Origin: Psychrosphaera ytuae
Lineage (GTDB): Bacteria > Pseudomonadota > Gammaproteobacteria > Enterobacterales > Alteromonadaceae
Assembly: GCF_017638545.1 (NCBI RefSeq)
Contig: NZ_CP072110.1
Span: forward strand, 3,162,001-3,226,000
Direction: 5' to 3'
Length of the DNA stretch: 64,000 bases
Shown piece by piece: positions 1 through 7,711 of the stretch. The notes under the pieces are model-generated. The model worked only from the letters and a program-made list of their open reading frames with translations, was not told the DNA's origin and did not search any database. Numbering within the stretch: position 1 is the stretch's first letter; each line of letters begins with the position of its first letter. A program made the position numbers and the translations under genes.

Positions 1-210
1 ACTATGTACGACAAACGAACCAAAGCGTCTAAAGAAGCCTACAAAGAATTAAATCAAATATACGGCAATAAAGTGTGGCAAGGCGTAATTCCTATTGATA
101 CTAAATTCCGAACTGCTAGTATGGAGCGTACACCGTTACCAATTTATAATAAAAATTCTCGCGGTGTATTTGCCTACCAAGAATTATTAAAATCGATAGA
201 GAATAACTGA
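1..210 (+). CDS. parC: ParA-family ATPase, ParC-like, 3' end only
   Basis: The last 69 codons of a ParA/MinD-type ATPase; the 5' part lies outside the window. The visible part begins T-M-Y-D-K-R-T and carries I-P-I-D-T-K-F-R, which fit the C-terminal part of Soj/ParA proteins encoded inside polar chemotaxis operons. In Vibrio the equivalent ParC recruits chemotaxis arrays to the flagellated pole. Its stop is 4 bases before the start of a CheW-domain gene of the ParP type, and cheW follows, which is the parC-parP-cheW order. The Walker motifs cannot be checked here, so the call rests on the C-terminus and the neighbours. Confidence 0.8.
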   Translation, partial: TMYDKRTKASKEAYKELNQIYGNKVWQGVIPIDTKFRTASMERTPLPIYNKNSRGVFAYQELLKSIENN

Positions 211-214
211 CGCC

Positions 215-1183
215 ATGTTTGCCAGTGAAAAAGTCATGAAGGATTACCTCGATCATTTACTCATCGAGGACGACAAGGAACAACAAGAATTAGAAAGTGC
301 GCCGACTTCAACACTTGAAATCCCTTCTGAACAGACACCAATAAAAACTACAGAATCTGAATATAGTGCTAAAATAAAAAAAGATTTTGGTAGTACAGCG
401 GTAAAACGAGAAGCACCGTCGCCAAAATTAAAGCCTATAGAAAAGGCGATCGTTGCCGATAAAAGTCGGCCGGTTAAAGAGCGTCCGTCTCCAGAAATAA
501 ATTCTCTTGAAATGCTACTCCAACAAGTCAGCATTCAACAGAAGGAAGCGGAAGCGGCCGAGTTGATGAAACAGCAGCTGGCTCAAGAAGTGGAACCAGA
601 GGTTGATTTAGAGACTACTCTAGAGACATTTGTACAAACTGACGTCAAGACGACTAATGATACTAAGGTAACAGAGACGACTGAGGTTGAGACTCCAAGC
701 CAGACGGTTGAGTACAACCCCGAAGACGATGTCATCGATGAGCCATTCCAAGCATTGTTCTTTGACGTGGCTGGATTGGTGCTTGCAGTTCCGTTGCAAG
801 AGTTAGGCGGTATACATAACCTTGAAGAGGTCACTCACCTCTTTGGCAAACCGGATTGGTTTATGGGGGTGATGGTAAACCGTGAAAGGAAAGTTAACGT
901 AGTTGAGTCGGCACGCTGGGTAATGCCAGAAAAATACAGCGCAGAACTTCAAGCCGAACTAGACTATAAATATCTGATTATGTTGGGTGAAAGTGATTGG
1001 GGGTTAGCAGCGGAGCAGTTGGTAACAACCGAGTACATTCAACCAGAAGACGTCAAGTGGCGAAAACACCCAGGAAAACGCCCTTGGTTGTTAGGGACAA
1101 TTAAAGAAAAAATGTGTGCTTTGTTGCACGTATCGGATTTGATTGCCATGCTTGATAAAGGCATCAATGCACGGCAAGAGTAA
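215..1183 (+). CDS. parP: CheW-domain coupling protein, ParP-like
   Basis: A 322-residue protein with a long, low-complexity, acidic and Glu/Thr/Pro-rich N-terminal half (about residues 20-165) and a C-terminal CheW-like domain (about 175-320). This matches ParP, which binds ParC through its N-terminal region and inserts into the CheA/receptor array through its C-terminal domain, so that arrays localise to the pole. The start at 215 sits just after the parC stop at 210 with no strong ribosome binding site, suggesting translational coupling. cheW follows 24 bases later. A plain second CheW is the alternative, but the long disordered N-terminus and the gene order favour ParP. Confidence 0.8.
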   Translation: MFASEKVMKDYLDHLLIEDDKEQQELESAPTSTLEIPSEQTPIKTTESEYSAKIKKDFGSTAVKREAPSPKLKPIEKAIVADKSRPVKERPSPEINSLEMLLQQVSIQQKEAEAAELMKQQLAQEVEPEVDLETTLETFVQTDVKTTNDTKVTETTEVETPSQTVEYNPEDDVIDEPFQALFFDVAGLVLAVPLQELGGIHNLEEVTHLFGKPDWFMGVMVNRERKVNVVESARWVMPEKYSAELQAELDYKYLIMLGESDWGLAAEQLVTTEYIQPEDVKWRKHPGKRPWLLGTIKEKMCALLHVSDLIAMLDKGINARQE

Positions 1184-1207
1184 GATTTTAAAGTAGGAGT
1201 TGCTCAG

Positions 1208-1702
1208 ATGAGTGAAGAAAGAGCCCCAGTGAATAAATTAGCTGATGGAAATGATGAAGTATTGCAGTGGGTGACATTTCGATTAGAAGATGAAACCTAT
1301 GGCATCAACGTGATGCAGGTTCAGGAAGTTCTAAGATACACTGAAATTGCTCCAGTCCCTGGCGCGCCAGATTATGTTCTGGGTATCATCAATCTACGTG
1401 GTAACGTGGTAACAGTCATTGATACTCGTGCTCGATTTGGGCTTCCTTCAGGTGATGTCAGTGACAACTCTCGTATCGTAATCATCGAATCTGATAAGCA
1501 AGTCATTGGTATTTTGGTCGATAGCGTCGCTGAAGTGGTTTATCTAAAATCTTCTGAAATCGATAGCGCGCCTAATGTTGGTACTGATGAAAGTGCTAAA
1601 TTCATTCAGGGCGTGAGCAACCGTGATGGTCAATTGTTGATACTTGTTGACCTTAACAAGCTAATGACGGACGAAGAGTGGGACGAAATTTCAGATATCT
1701 AA
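1208..1702 (+). CDS. cheW: Chemotaxis coupling protein CheW
   Basis: A 164-residue single-domain CheW that links methyl-accepting receptors to the histidine kinase CheA. It shows family features in order: W-V-T-F-R-L-E-D-E-T-Y-G-I near residue 21, V-P-G-A-P-D-Y-V-L-G-I-I-N-L-R-G-N near 50, and a C-terminal L-I-L-V-D-L-N-K-L. Length is normal for CheW. A TAGGAG ribosome binding site lies 9 bases before the ATG. It is third in the parC-parP-cheW-DUF2802 operon. Confidence 0.95.
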   Translation: MSEERAPVNKLADGNDEVLQWVTFRLEDETYGINVMQVQEVLRYTEIAPVPGAPDYVLGIINLRGNVVTVIDTRARFGLPSGDVSDNSRIVIIESDKQVIGILVDSVAEVVYLKSSEIDSAPNVGTDESAKFIQGVSNRDGQLLILVDLNKLMTDEEWDEISDI

Positions 1703-1731
1703 TCTGACAAGGTCAGTCGTCCTAAAGGAAA

Positions 1732-2238
1732 ATGACGGTGAGTGAGACAGTGAATTTAGAATACATTATTGGTGGGGTGGCCTTTGTCGTTTTGACAGCG
1801 GTTATCTTCTGGCTATTCACACTGTCTTCTCGAGTTCGTCAACTGACAGAAAAAGTAAATCAAAACTCAAAATCAGGCCAAGAACAGCAAGAAGTTATTT
1901 TTTCAGAAATTAACGCATTGCGCAAAGAGTGCCAATCACTCCAGTCACAAATCAAACAAGCATATTCTGGGATTGAACAGAAAGACAAATCAACCCAGTC
2001 TCTACTCAACCAATTACAAAACAATCAACAGCAGCAGCTTGAACTCATTACTGAGCTCAACAATAAGGTACTGTTATTAGAGCAGGATAATGAGCCTAAC
2101 CGCCTTTATTCCCGTGCTAAGAAAATGGTTGAACTAGGTGCAGACATAGACGAAATCGTGATGGAATGTGAACTATCAAGAGCAGAGGCCGAACTCCTGC
2201 TGGCGATGCAAAGACAATCCAAGTCAAAATCTGCTTAA
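1732..2238 (+). CDS. DUF2802 membrane-anchored coiled-coil protein
   Basis: A 168-residue protein with one N-terminal transmembrane segment (about residues 9-30), a Gln-rich coiled coil (about 35-125) and a compact C-terminus that reads like a small helix-turn-helix (K-M-V-E-L-G-A-D-I-D-E-I-V then L-S-R-A-E-A-E-L-L). This layout fits DUF2802 proteins, which commonly close the chemotaxis operon after cheW in Alteromonadales and Vibrionales. The function is not established. AAAGGA precedes the ATG. It is the last gene before a change of operon; no clear terminator follows. Confidence 0.75.
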   Translation: MTVSETVNLEYIIGGVAFVVLTAVIFWLFTLSSRVRQLTEKVNQNSKSGQEQQEVIFSEINALRKECQSLQSQIKQAYSGIEQKDKSTQSLLNQLQNNQQQQLELITELNNKVLLLEQDNEPNRLYSRAKKMVELGADIDEIVMECELSRAEAELLLAMQRQSKSKSA

Positions 2239-2446
2239 TCCTTACCACATTTTAAACTTTTTTATCCGACTCCACACTTTCTTTAACACAAAGTGTATAA
2301 CTTCCTGTTCCGAGTAAGTTATTAAGTCCTTTGTTTATTTTTGAGTTTTTAGACTCAAATTCACCAACTAATCAATCTTCTCAAGTTCTTGATTTTAATT
2401 GGTAAAATTGCATTTTGCTTTAATTAAACAAACTCAAACATGCCTC

Positions 2447-2462
2447 TGGCACGATCTATGCT
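2447..2462 (+). promoter_or_regulatory. Sigma-54 promoter of the flgF operon
   Basis: TGGCACGATCTATGCT matches the sigma-54 consensus TGGCAC-N5-TTGCW with one mismatch and has the required GG-N10-GC spacing. It lies 49 bases before the flgF ATG, inside the 272-base gap after the DUF2802 gene. The same gap has two AT-rich inverted repeats: arms at 2297-2303 and 2316-2322, and at 2340-2346 and 2353-2359. Neither has a following T-run. Confidence 0.8.
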
Positions 2463-2510
2463 TTTCCTTACCATCTAATTAAATACGTCGAGCATTTGAC
2501 GGAGGAAGAG

Positions 2511-3278
2511 ATGGACAAGTTACTTTACGTATCCATGTCAGGAGCAAAACAAAACCTAATTGGCGTATCAATGAACGCCAACAACTTGGCTAATGCCAAG
2601 ACGGTAGGCTTTCGCTCTGATTTCGAGCAGCAGCGCTCGATGCAAGCGTTTGGTGATGGGTTGCCGTCGCGAGTGTTTGCAATGGAAGAGCGTCCTGGTT
2701 CAAGAATGCATCACGGTGCGATCGCGACGACGGGTAGAGACTTGGACATTGCGATTTCTGGTCGAGGCTGGTTGGCCGTTCAAGATAAAAATGGCGAAGA
2801 GGCTTACACCCGTGAGGGCAACCTTCAAGTGACCAGTGACGGTTTATTGACGACAGCCAAAGGCACGCCAATCTTGGGTGAGGGTGGACCAATTGTCATT
2901 CCTATCCCAGTGGAGAAAGTTGAAATCAGTCCAGACGGCAGTATTCAAGTTCGTCCGCAAGGTGCGCCGGCAAACTTTTTAGAAGTTGTAGATCGCATCA
3001 AAGTAATTGAGCCGCCAAACGACAATGATTTAACAAAAGGTTTAGACGGCTTATTCCGATCTAAGCAACAGGTGTTGTTTAACGAAGACTGTGGTTTTTG
3101 TGAAGCATCTCCAGACATTCGAATCGTCAGTGGAGCGTTAGAAATGAGTAACGTAAACCCAGTCGAAGAAATGGTGGCAATGATCTCGCATCAGCGTCAA
3201 TACGAGATGCAGATCAAGATGATGAAAAAGGCCGAAGAAATCGACCGTTCTCAAGACACATTATTAAGAATTGTATAA
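2511..3278 (+). CDS. flgF: Flagellar proximal rod protein FlgF
   Basis: A 255-residue proximal rod subunit. The N-terminal rod motif S-M-N-A-N-N-L-A-N-A-K-T-V-G-F-R and the C-terminal E-M-S-N-V-N-P-V-E-E-M-V are diagnostic of the FlgE/F/G family, and the position ahead of flgG identifies FlgF. The ATG at 2511 is chosen over an in-frame TTG at 2496 because GGAGG at 2501-2505 is correctly spaced for the ATG. It is first in an operon behind a sigma-54 promoter, although flgBCDE normally precede it. A C-G-F-C motif just before the C-terminal helix is an unusual detail for a rod protein. Confidence 0.95.
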   Translation: MDKLLYVSMSGAKQNLIGVSMNANNLANAKTVGFRSDFEQQRSMQAFGDGLPSRVFAMEERPGSRMHHGAIATTGRDLDIAISGRGWLAVQDKNGEEAYTREGNLQVTSDGLLTTAKGTPILGEGGPIVIPIPVEKVEISPDGSIQVRPQGAPANFLEVVDRIKVIEPPNDNDLTKGLDGLFRSKQQVLFNEDCGFCEASPDIRIVSGALEMSNVNPVEEMVAMISHQRQYEMQIKMMKKAEEIDRSQDTLLRIV

Positions 3279-3299
3279 ATAGGTAATTAGGAGGCAGTT

Positions 3300-4088
3300 A
3301 TGCATCCAGCATTGTGGATTAGTAAAACCGGTTTAGATGCTCAGCAAACCGATATTGCGGTTATTTCAAATAACTTAGCAAATGCGAGCACAGTAGGTTT
3401 CAAAAAAAGCCGAGCGATTTTTGAAGACTTGTTGTATCAAAACATCAACCAACCTGGTGGCCGATCTTCACAAGACACGGAATTGCCTAATGGTTTGATG
3501 CTTGGTGCTGGTACCAAAGTGGTTGCAACCCAAAAGAACTTTTCGCAAGGAAACATGACAACTACTGAAAACAGTTTGGATGTCATGATCCAAGGACATG
3601 GCTTTTTTGAGATTCAACGTCCAGACGGTACGGTTGCGTATACACGAAATGGTCAGTTTTCCCTTGATGAAAACGGTCGAATCGTAACTTCTGGTGCCGG
3701 CTTTCCGTTACAGCCAGAAATGAACGTTCCGGAAAATGCAAAATCGATCACGATTTCTCAACAAGGCGAGGTATCTGTTCAGCTTCCTGGTGAAGGGGCG
3801 GGCGTTATTATTGGCCAGTTAACCATTAGTGACTTCATTAATCCTTCAGGTCTAGAGCCAATCGGTCAGAACTTATTTACAGAGACAGGTGTCAGTGGTG
3901 CTCCGCTGCAAGGTAACCCTGGTGTAGATGGGCTTGGTATTTTGGTTCAAGGTGCACTTGAAACCTCCAACGTTAACGTAACCGAAGAGCTGGTAAACAT
4001 GATTGAGTCGCAACGAGTTTATGAAATGAACTCTAAAGTCATCTCATCAGTGGACCAAATGCTTGGCTTTATTACGCAGCAACTTTAA
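3300..4088 (+). CDS. flgG: Flagellar distal rod protein FlgG
   Basis: 262 residues, the standard length of the distal rod protein that runs through the L and P rings. It opens M-H-P-A-L-W-I-S-K-T-G-L-D-A-Q and carries I-S-N-N-L-A-N-A-S-T-V-G-F-K-K, G-H-G-F-F-E-I and A-Y-T-R-N-G-Q-F, all typical of FlgG. The C-terminal L-E-T-S-N-V-N-V-T-E-E-L-V-N-M-I is the D0 helix. AGGAGG stands 6 bases before the ATG. It follows flgF by 21 bases. Confidence 0.97.
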   Translation: MHPALWISKTGLDAQQTDIAVISNNLANASTVGFKKSRAIFEDLLYQNINQPGGRSSQDTELPNGLMLGAGTKVVATQKNFSQGNMTTTENSLDVMIQGHGFFEIQRPDGTVAYTRNGQFSLDENGRIVTSGAGFPLQPEMNVPENAKSITISQQGEVSVQLPGEGAGVIIGQLTISDFINPSGLEPIGQNLFTETGVSGAPLQGNPGVDGLGILVQGALETSNVNVTEELVNMIESQRVYEMNSKVISSVDQMLGFITQQL

Positions 4089-4122
4089 TGCGTGTATTTG
4101 CGGTATAGAGGAGTACTTAACC

Positions 4123-4848
4123 ATGAACATCATGACTAACCAAAAATCAATCGTAGCGGCAACTCGGACGCTGTTTAAGGCTTCTGTGATAGTAGCAGGT
4201 TTTGCTGTATTAACCGGTTGCGCGGTAAATCACGATGTCATAGAAGAAGAGCCGTTTTTTGCCCCTATCATGCCCGAAACACCATCTGAAACTGTGGTAG
4301 CGACAGGTAGTCTTTATCAGGCTGGATGGTCAAATGGTTTGTACTCCGATACCAAAGCGCGTCGGGTTGGTGACATCATTACTGTGATGTTACAAGAAAA
4401 CACTCAAGCGTCGAAAACGGCAAAAACAGAAACTAAAAAAGAAACCGACGCGTCGTTATCGCCATTAGTTGGACTCAATGGTGTTGCGCCAACGATTGGC
4501 GGTAATACCTTACAGTTAGGAATCGAATCGGATGGTAATTTTAAAGGCGATGCTAAATCGGACCAAAGCAATAGTTTAAGCGGCCAGATTACGGTTCATG
4601 TCTTAAGAGTGTTGCCAAACGGTAATTTAATCATTCGTGGTGAAAAGTGGTTGACCTTAAATACCGGCCAAGAGTTTATTCGGTTAACTGGCATAGTCCG
4701 AGCTGAAGATATTTCAGCTGATAACACAGTCGAGTCAACTCGAGTGGCCAATGCACGAATTTCATACAGCGGCAAAGGCTCGCTTGCAGAAACACAAGAA
4801 GCGGGTTGGTTGTCGAAGTTCTTCTTAAGCTCAATGTGGCCATTCTAG
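4123..4848 (+). CDS. flgH: Flagellar L-ring lipoprotein FlgH
   Basis: The outer-membrane L-ring subunit, 241 residues from the chosen start. A lipoprotein signal peptide ends in the lipobox L-T-G-C (cysteine near residue 31). The mature part contains [23 protein letters not shown] and [10 protein letters not shown], all conserved in FlgH. The ATG at 4123 has AGAGGAG upstream; a longer frame from 4063 would overlap flgG and add a non-signal leader. Ends 10 bases before flgI. Confidence 0.95.
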   Translation: MNIMTNQKSIVAATRTLFKASVIVAGFAVLTGCAVNHDVIEEEPFFAPIMPETPSETVVATGSLYQAGWSNGLYSDTKARRVGDIITVMLQENTQASKTAKTETKKETDASLSPLVGLNGVAPTIGGNTLQLGIESDGNFKGDAKSDQSNSLSGQITVHVLRVLPNGNLIIRGEKWLTLNTGQEFIRLTGIVRAEDISADNTVESTRVANARISYSGKGSLAETQEAGWLSKFFLSSMWPF

Positions 4849-4858
4849 GAGTAGTATG

Positions 4859-5953
4859 ATGAAAGCGTTCATTATTTTTCTAGCGGTTTTTACCGTTTTG
4901 CTGTCGACCAAGGCAGAAGCGGTAAGAATTAAAGACGTGTCTACAGTCCAAGGTATTCGGTCTAACCAATTAGTCGGTTACGGCCTAGTAGTCGGCTTGC
5001 CGGGGACGGGTGAACAAACGCGTTTTACACAACAAAGTTTCAAAGCCATGTTGGCTAACTTTGGTATTCAAATGCCTGCAAACTTACAACCAAAAATCAA
5101 AAACGTTGCTGCGGTTGCCGTGCATGCGGACTTACCACCATTTGCTAAGCCTGGCCAAGATATTGATATCACAGTTTCTTCAATCGGTAGTGCCGGAAGT
5201 TTACGTGGCGGAACATTGTTACAAACGTTTTTAAAAGGCGCGGACGGTCAGATATATGCAGTCGCTCAAGGTTCGCTAGTTGTCGGTGGCCTCGGTGTAC
5301 AAGGGTTAGATGGTTCTCAAGTCGTAATTAATACGCCGACAGTTGGCCGTATCCCTAATGGCGCAACAGTAGAGCGCAGCGTACCTTCGCCTTTTGGCAA
5401 TGGTGACCATATTACGTTTAATCTCAATGAGCCTGACTTTACCTCAGCTAAACGCCTTGCCGACACAATTAATAATCTAGTTGGCCCGAATACGGCTAAG
5501 CCTCTTGATTCTGTATCAGTGAGAGTGATTGCGCCAAGAGATATAGGGCAGCGAGTAGCGTATTTGTCAGCCATCGAAAACTTAGAGTTTCAACCTGCAA
5601 GTACAGCAGCAAAGATCATTGTCAACTCTCGTACCGGTACCATCGTGATTGGTAAAGACGTTCGACTTAAGCCTGCGGCTATTACTCACGGCAATTTGAC
5701 GGTGACAATCGCCGAAAACCAAGAAGTAAGTCAACCTAATCCTCTAGGCGACGGGCAAACAGTAGTCACTAATCAATCGATTATTGACGTTGCTCGCGAC
5801 GATACTAGAGCCTTTGTGTTTGACCCAGGTGCGAACCTTGATGACTTAGTAAGAGCAATAAACCAAGTTGGAGCCGCTCCAGGTGACTTAATGGCAATTT
5901 TAGAGGCCTTAAAACAAGCTGGAGCAATCGACGGGCAGTTGGTGGTTATCTAA
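4859..5953 (+). CDS. flgI: Flagellar P-ring protein FlgI
   Basis: 364 residues with a cleavable signal peptide ending around T-K-A-E-A, followed by [17 protein letters not shown] and [12 protein letters not shown]. These are hallmark P-ring motifs, and the protein assembles around the rod in the peptidoglycan layer. There are two adjacent ATGs, 4856 and 4859; AGGAG at 4847-4851 is better spaced for 4859. The end, [18 protein letters not shown], is typical. Confidence 0.95.
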   Translation: MKAFIIFLAVFTVLLSTKAEAVRIKDVSTVQGIRSNQLVGYGLVVGLPGTGEQTRFTQQSFKAMLANFGIQMPANLQPKIKNVAAVAVHADLPPFAKPGQDIDITVSSIGSAGSLRGGTLLQTFLKGADGQIYAVAQGSLVVGGLGVQGLDGSQVVINTPTVGRIPNGATVERSVPSPFGNGDHITFNLNEPDFTSAKRLADTINNLVGPNTAKPLDSVSVRVIAPRDIGQRVAYLSAIENLEFQPASTAAKIIVNSRTGTIVIGKDVRLKPAAITHGNLTVTIAENQEVSQPNPLGDGQTVVTNQSIIDVARDDTRAFVFDPGANLDDLVRAINQVGAAPGDLMAILEALKQAGAIDGQLVVI

Positions 5954-6057
5954 GAGGAGATCTTCTTAGAGAGCTAGTAACTCCCAAAGTTAGGATTTAA
6001 TTAGCAGTAAATATTAACAATCGTAGTAATAAATTTATCTAAAAAGAGGAAAATACC

Positions 6058-6465
6058 ATGGCATTTTCACAAGTGTTATTAAACGATGTCACTGCAAATC
6101 AAGATACAAATGCAGCGATCCTTAAAATGTTAGAAGTTGATGAGAGCCACTCACTTCAATACCATGTGTATGAAGTTGCGTACGGCACTAAACAAATCTT
6201 TTGTTGTCTTTCAGGCGGTCATATTGAAAATAATGAAATTCAATTTACTGCTGTTGGTTTGGCGGCATTTGAAGCGTTAACTAATGTAGAGCGTGGCGAA
6301 GACCCAACGTATTACGCAGAGCACATAAATGCGGATTCTGATTTAGCTGAACAAATTGAGTCAGTGTTTGAATCAGTTCCAAATGGCGCTCGAGTTTGTT
6401 TTGTTGGTGATATCACAGGCGAACTTAAAAACGAATTAAGCAAATACTTCACCTTAATCCACTAA
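6058..6465 (+). CDS. Unrecognised 135-residue protein inside the flg operon
   Basis: I do not recognise the family. It is a soluble, acidic protein with no signal peptide or membrane segment, alternating predicted strands and helices, and a Cys pair (F-C-C-L) near residue 50. The GAGGAAA ribosome binding site before the ATG and the unbroken frame argue that it is real. It lies between flgI and flgJ, which are normally adjacent, with a 104-base gap before it and a hairpin plus a candidate promoter after it. A flagellar accessory role is only an inference from position. Confidence 0.6.
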   Translation: MAFSQVLLNDVTANQDTNAAILKMLEVDESHSLQYHVYEVAYGTKQIFCCLSGGHIENNEIQFTAVGLAAFEALTNVERGEDPTYYAEHINADSDLAEQIESVFESVPNGARVCFVGDITGELKNELSKYFTLIH

Positions 6466-6487
6466 GGTAAACAATGCTTAGGACAGA

Positions 6488-6516
6488 CTGACCAATTAGG
6501 TGTTCTGATTGGTCAG
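6488..6516 (+). other. Perfect 9-bp inverted repeat after the inserted gene
   Basis: CTGACCAAT (6488-6496) and ATTGGTCAG (6508-6516) form a 9-bp stem with an 11-base loop, 22 bases after the stop of the unrecognised gene. No T-run follows, so it is not a classic terminator. It could stabilise or process the mRNA between flgI and flgJ. Confidence 0.45.
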
Positions 6517-6591
6517 CCCATCCGCATAACTTCTCAAAAAAAACTCATCCACTGCATAGCGATTCCTTCCCAAATTTTTTGACAGTCGATC

Positions 6592-6607
6592 TGGCACACC
6601 TTTTGAT
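6592..6607 (+). promoter_or_regulatory. Possible sigma-54 promoter before flgJ
   Basis: TGGCACACCTTTTGAT keeps a full TGGCAC -24 element and TTG of the -12 element, but ends GA rather than GC at the critical -12 position. It lies 85 bases upstream of flgJ in a 226-base gap. A minor internal promoter for flgJKL is plausible. Confidence 0.4.
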
Positions 6608-6691
6608 TGATCACACAATAACCAACGAAATAAACAAGTTACACGTTCGATAATCAATGAAGGTAATGGCGTATTCGTCAAAATTACGACA

Positions 6692-7708
6692 ATGAATAAA
6701 ATCGGTGATATCAACAACTACCACGACCTAACAGGGCTGCAAAACTTAAAAGCGCAAGCCAAAAATGCCCCTGATAGTGCCGAGAGTAAAGAAGCTCTAA
6801 AAAAAGCGGCGCAGCATTTTGAGTCGATTTTTATAGGCATGATGCTTAAGTCAATGCGAGAAGCGAATAAGGCGTTCGAAGAGGGCAACCCAATGCACTC
6901 CAACACCACTCGCTTTTTTAGAGACATGTACGACCAACAATTGGCGACGGATATGTCAGACAATGGCAGCATGGGCCTGGCTGATATTATCGTTCAACAA
7001 TTAAGTGGTGACACAGATTCATTCAAAGCGGCAAGTGTGCTGCGAAACGACGCAACTTTAGCAAACCTTCAGAATATTAAAGCATCGATAAAACCAAACT
7101 TAGACAACAGTACTGTGAGTGTTGCTACACCTGAGCAATTTGACACTCAGGGCAATATAGAACAAAACAAACAAGCCCAGCCCAAACCTGACATGAGCTT
7201 TGAGTCTCCAGAAGACTTTGTCAACAAACTGTGGGATTTTGCCAAGAACACAGCTAAAAAAATTGGTTTAAACCCTGCTGTGATGTTAGCTCAGTCAGCC
7301 CTAGAAACAGGCTGGGGGCAGCATGTTATTAAAGACCAACAAGGTCAGTCCTCATTTAATTTATTTAATGTTAAAGCGCATCGGGACTGGGAAGGCGACA
7401 AAGCCGCTAAGTCCACACTTGAATTTGAGAATGGTGTCGCGGTTAAAAAAGTAGAACCATTTAGAGTCTACAACTCAATTCAAGATTCTTTTGACGATTT
7501 TATTGAATTTTTAAATAGCAATGGCCGTTACCAAGATGCGCTAAAAAGTGCTAACGACTCGGAACAGTTCTTGCAGAAGCTTCAGCATGCAGGTTATGCA
7601 ACCGATCCTAACTATGCCGACAAGATCATTGGCATATTACAAAGTGACCGGTTTAAAGACATGATCAACAACGTCACTGAGACAGTGAGCTTTGAGAGCG
7701 AGGAATAA
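6692..7708 (+). CDS. flgJ: Rod-binding peptidoglycan hydrolase FlgJ
   Basis: 338 residues with two domains. The N-terminal rod-capping domain (about 20-110) includes F-E-S-I-F-I-G-M-M-L-K-S-M-R. The C-terminal glucosaminidase (about 180-330) has P-A-V-M-L-A-Q-S-A-L-E-T-G-W-G, with the catalytic Glu, and N-L-F-N-V-K. It locally opens peptidoglycan so that the rod can pass. The ribosome binding site is weak. It follows a 226-base gap and ends 3 bases before flgK. Confidence 0.95.
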   Translation: MNKIGDINNYHDLTGLQNLKAQAKNAPDSAESKEALKKAAQHFESIFIGMMLKSMREANKAFEEGNPMHSNTTRFFRDMYDQQLATDMSDNGSMGLADIIVQQLSGDTDSFKAASVLRNDATLANLQNIKASIKPNLDNSTVSVATPEQFDTQGNIEQNKQAQPKPDMSFESPEDFVNKLWDFAKNTAKKIGLNPAVMLAQSALETGWGQHVIKDQQGQSSFNLFNVKAHRDWEGDKAAKSTLEFENGVAVKKVEPFRVYNSIQDSFDDFIEFLNSNGRYQDALKSANDSEQFLQKLQHAGYATDPNYADKIIGILQSDRFKDMINNVTETVSFESEE

Positions 7709-7711
7709 TAA

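Noticed and set aside
6496..6717. 73-codon minus-strand frame between the unknown gene and flgJ
   Set aside because: It overlaps the flgJ start and the inverted repeat, has no clear ribosome binding site and resembles no family.
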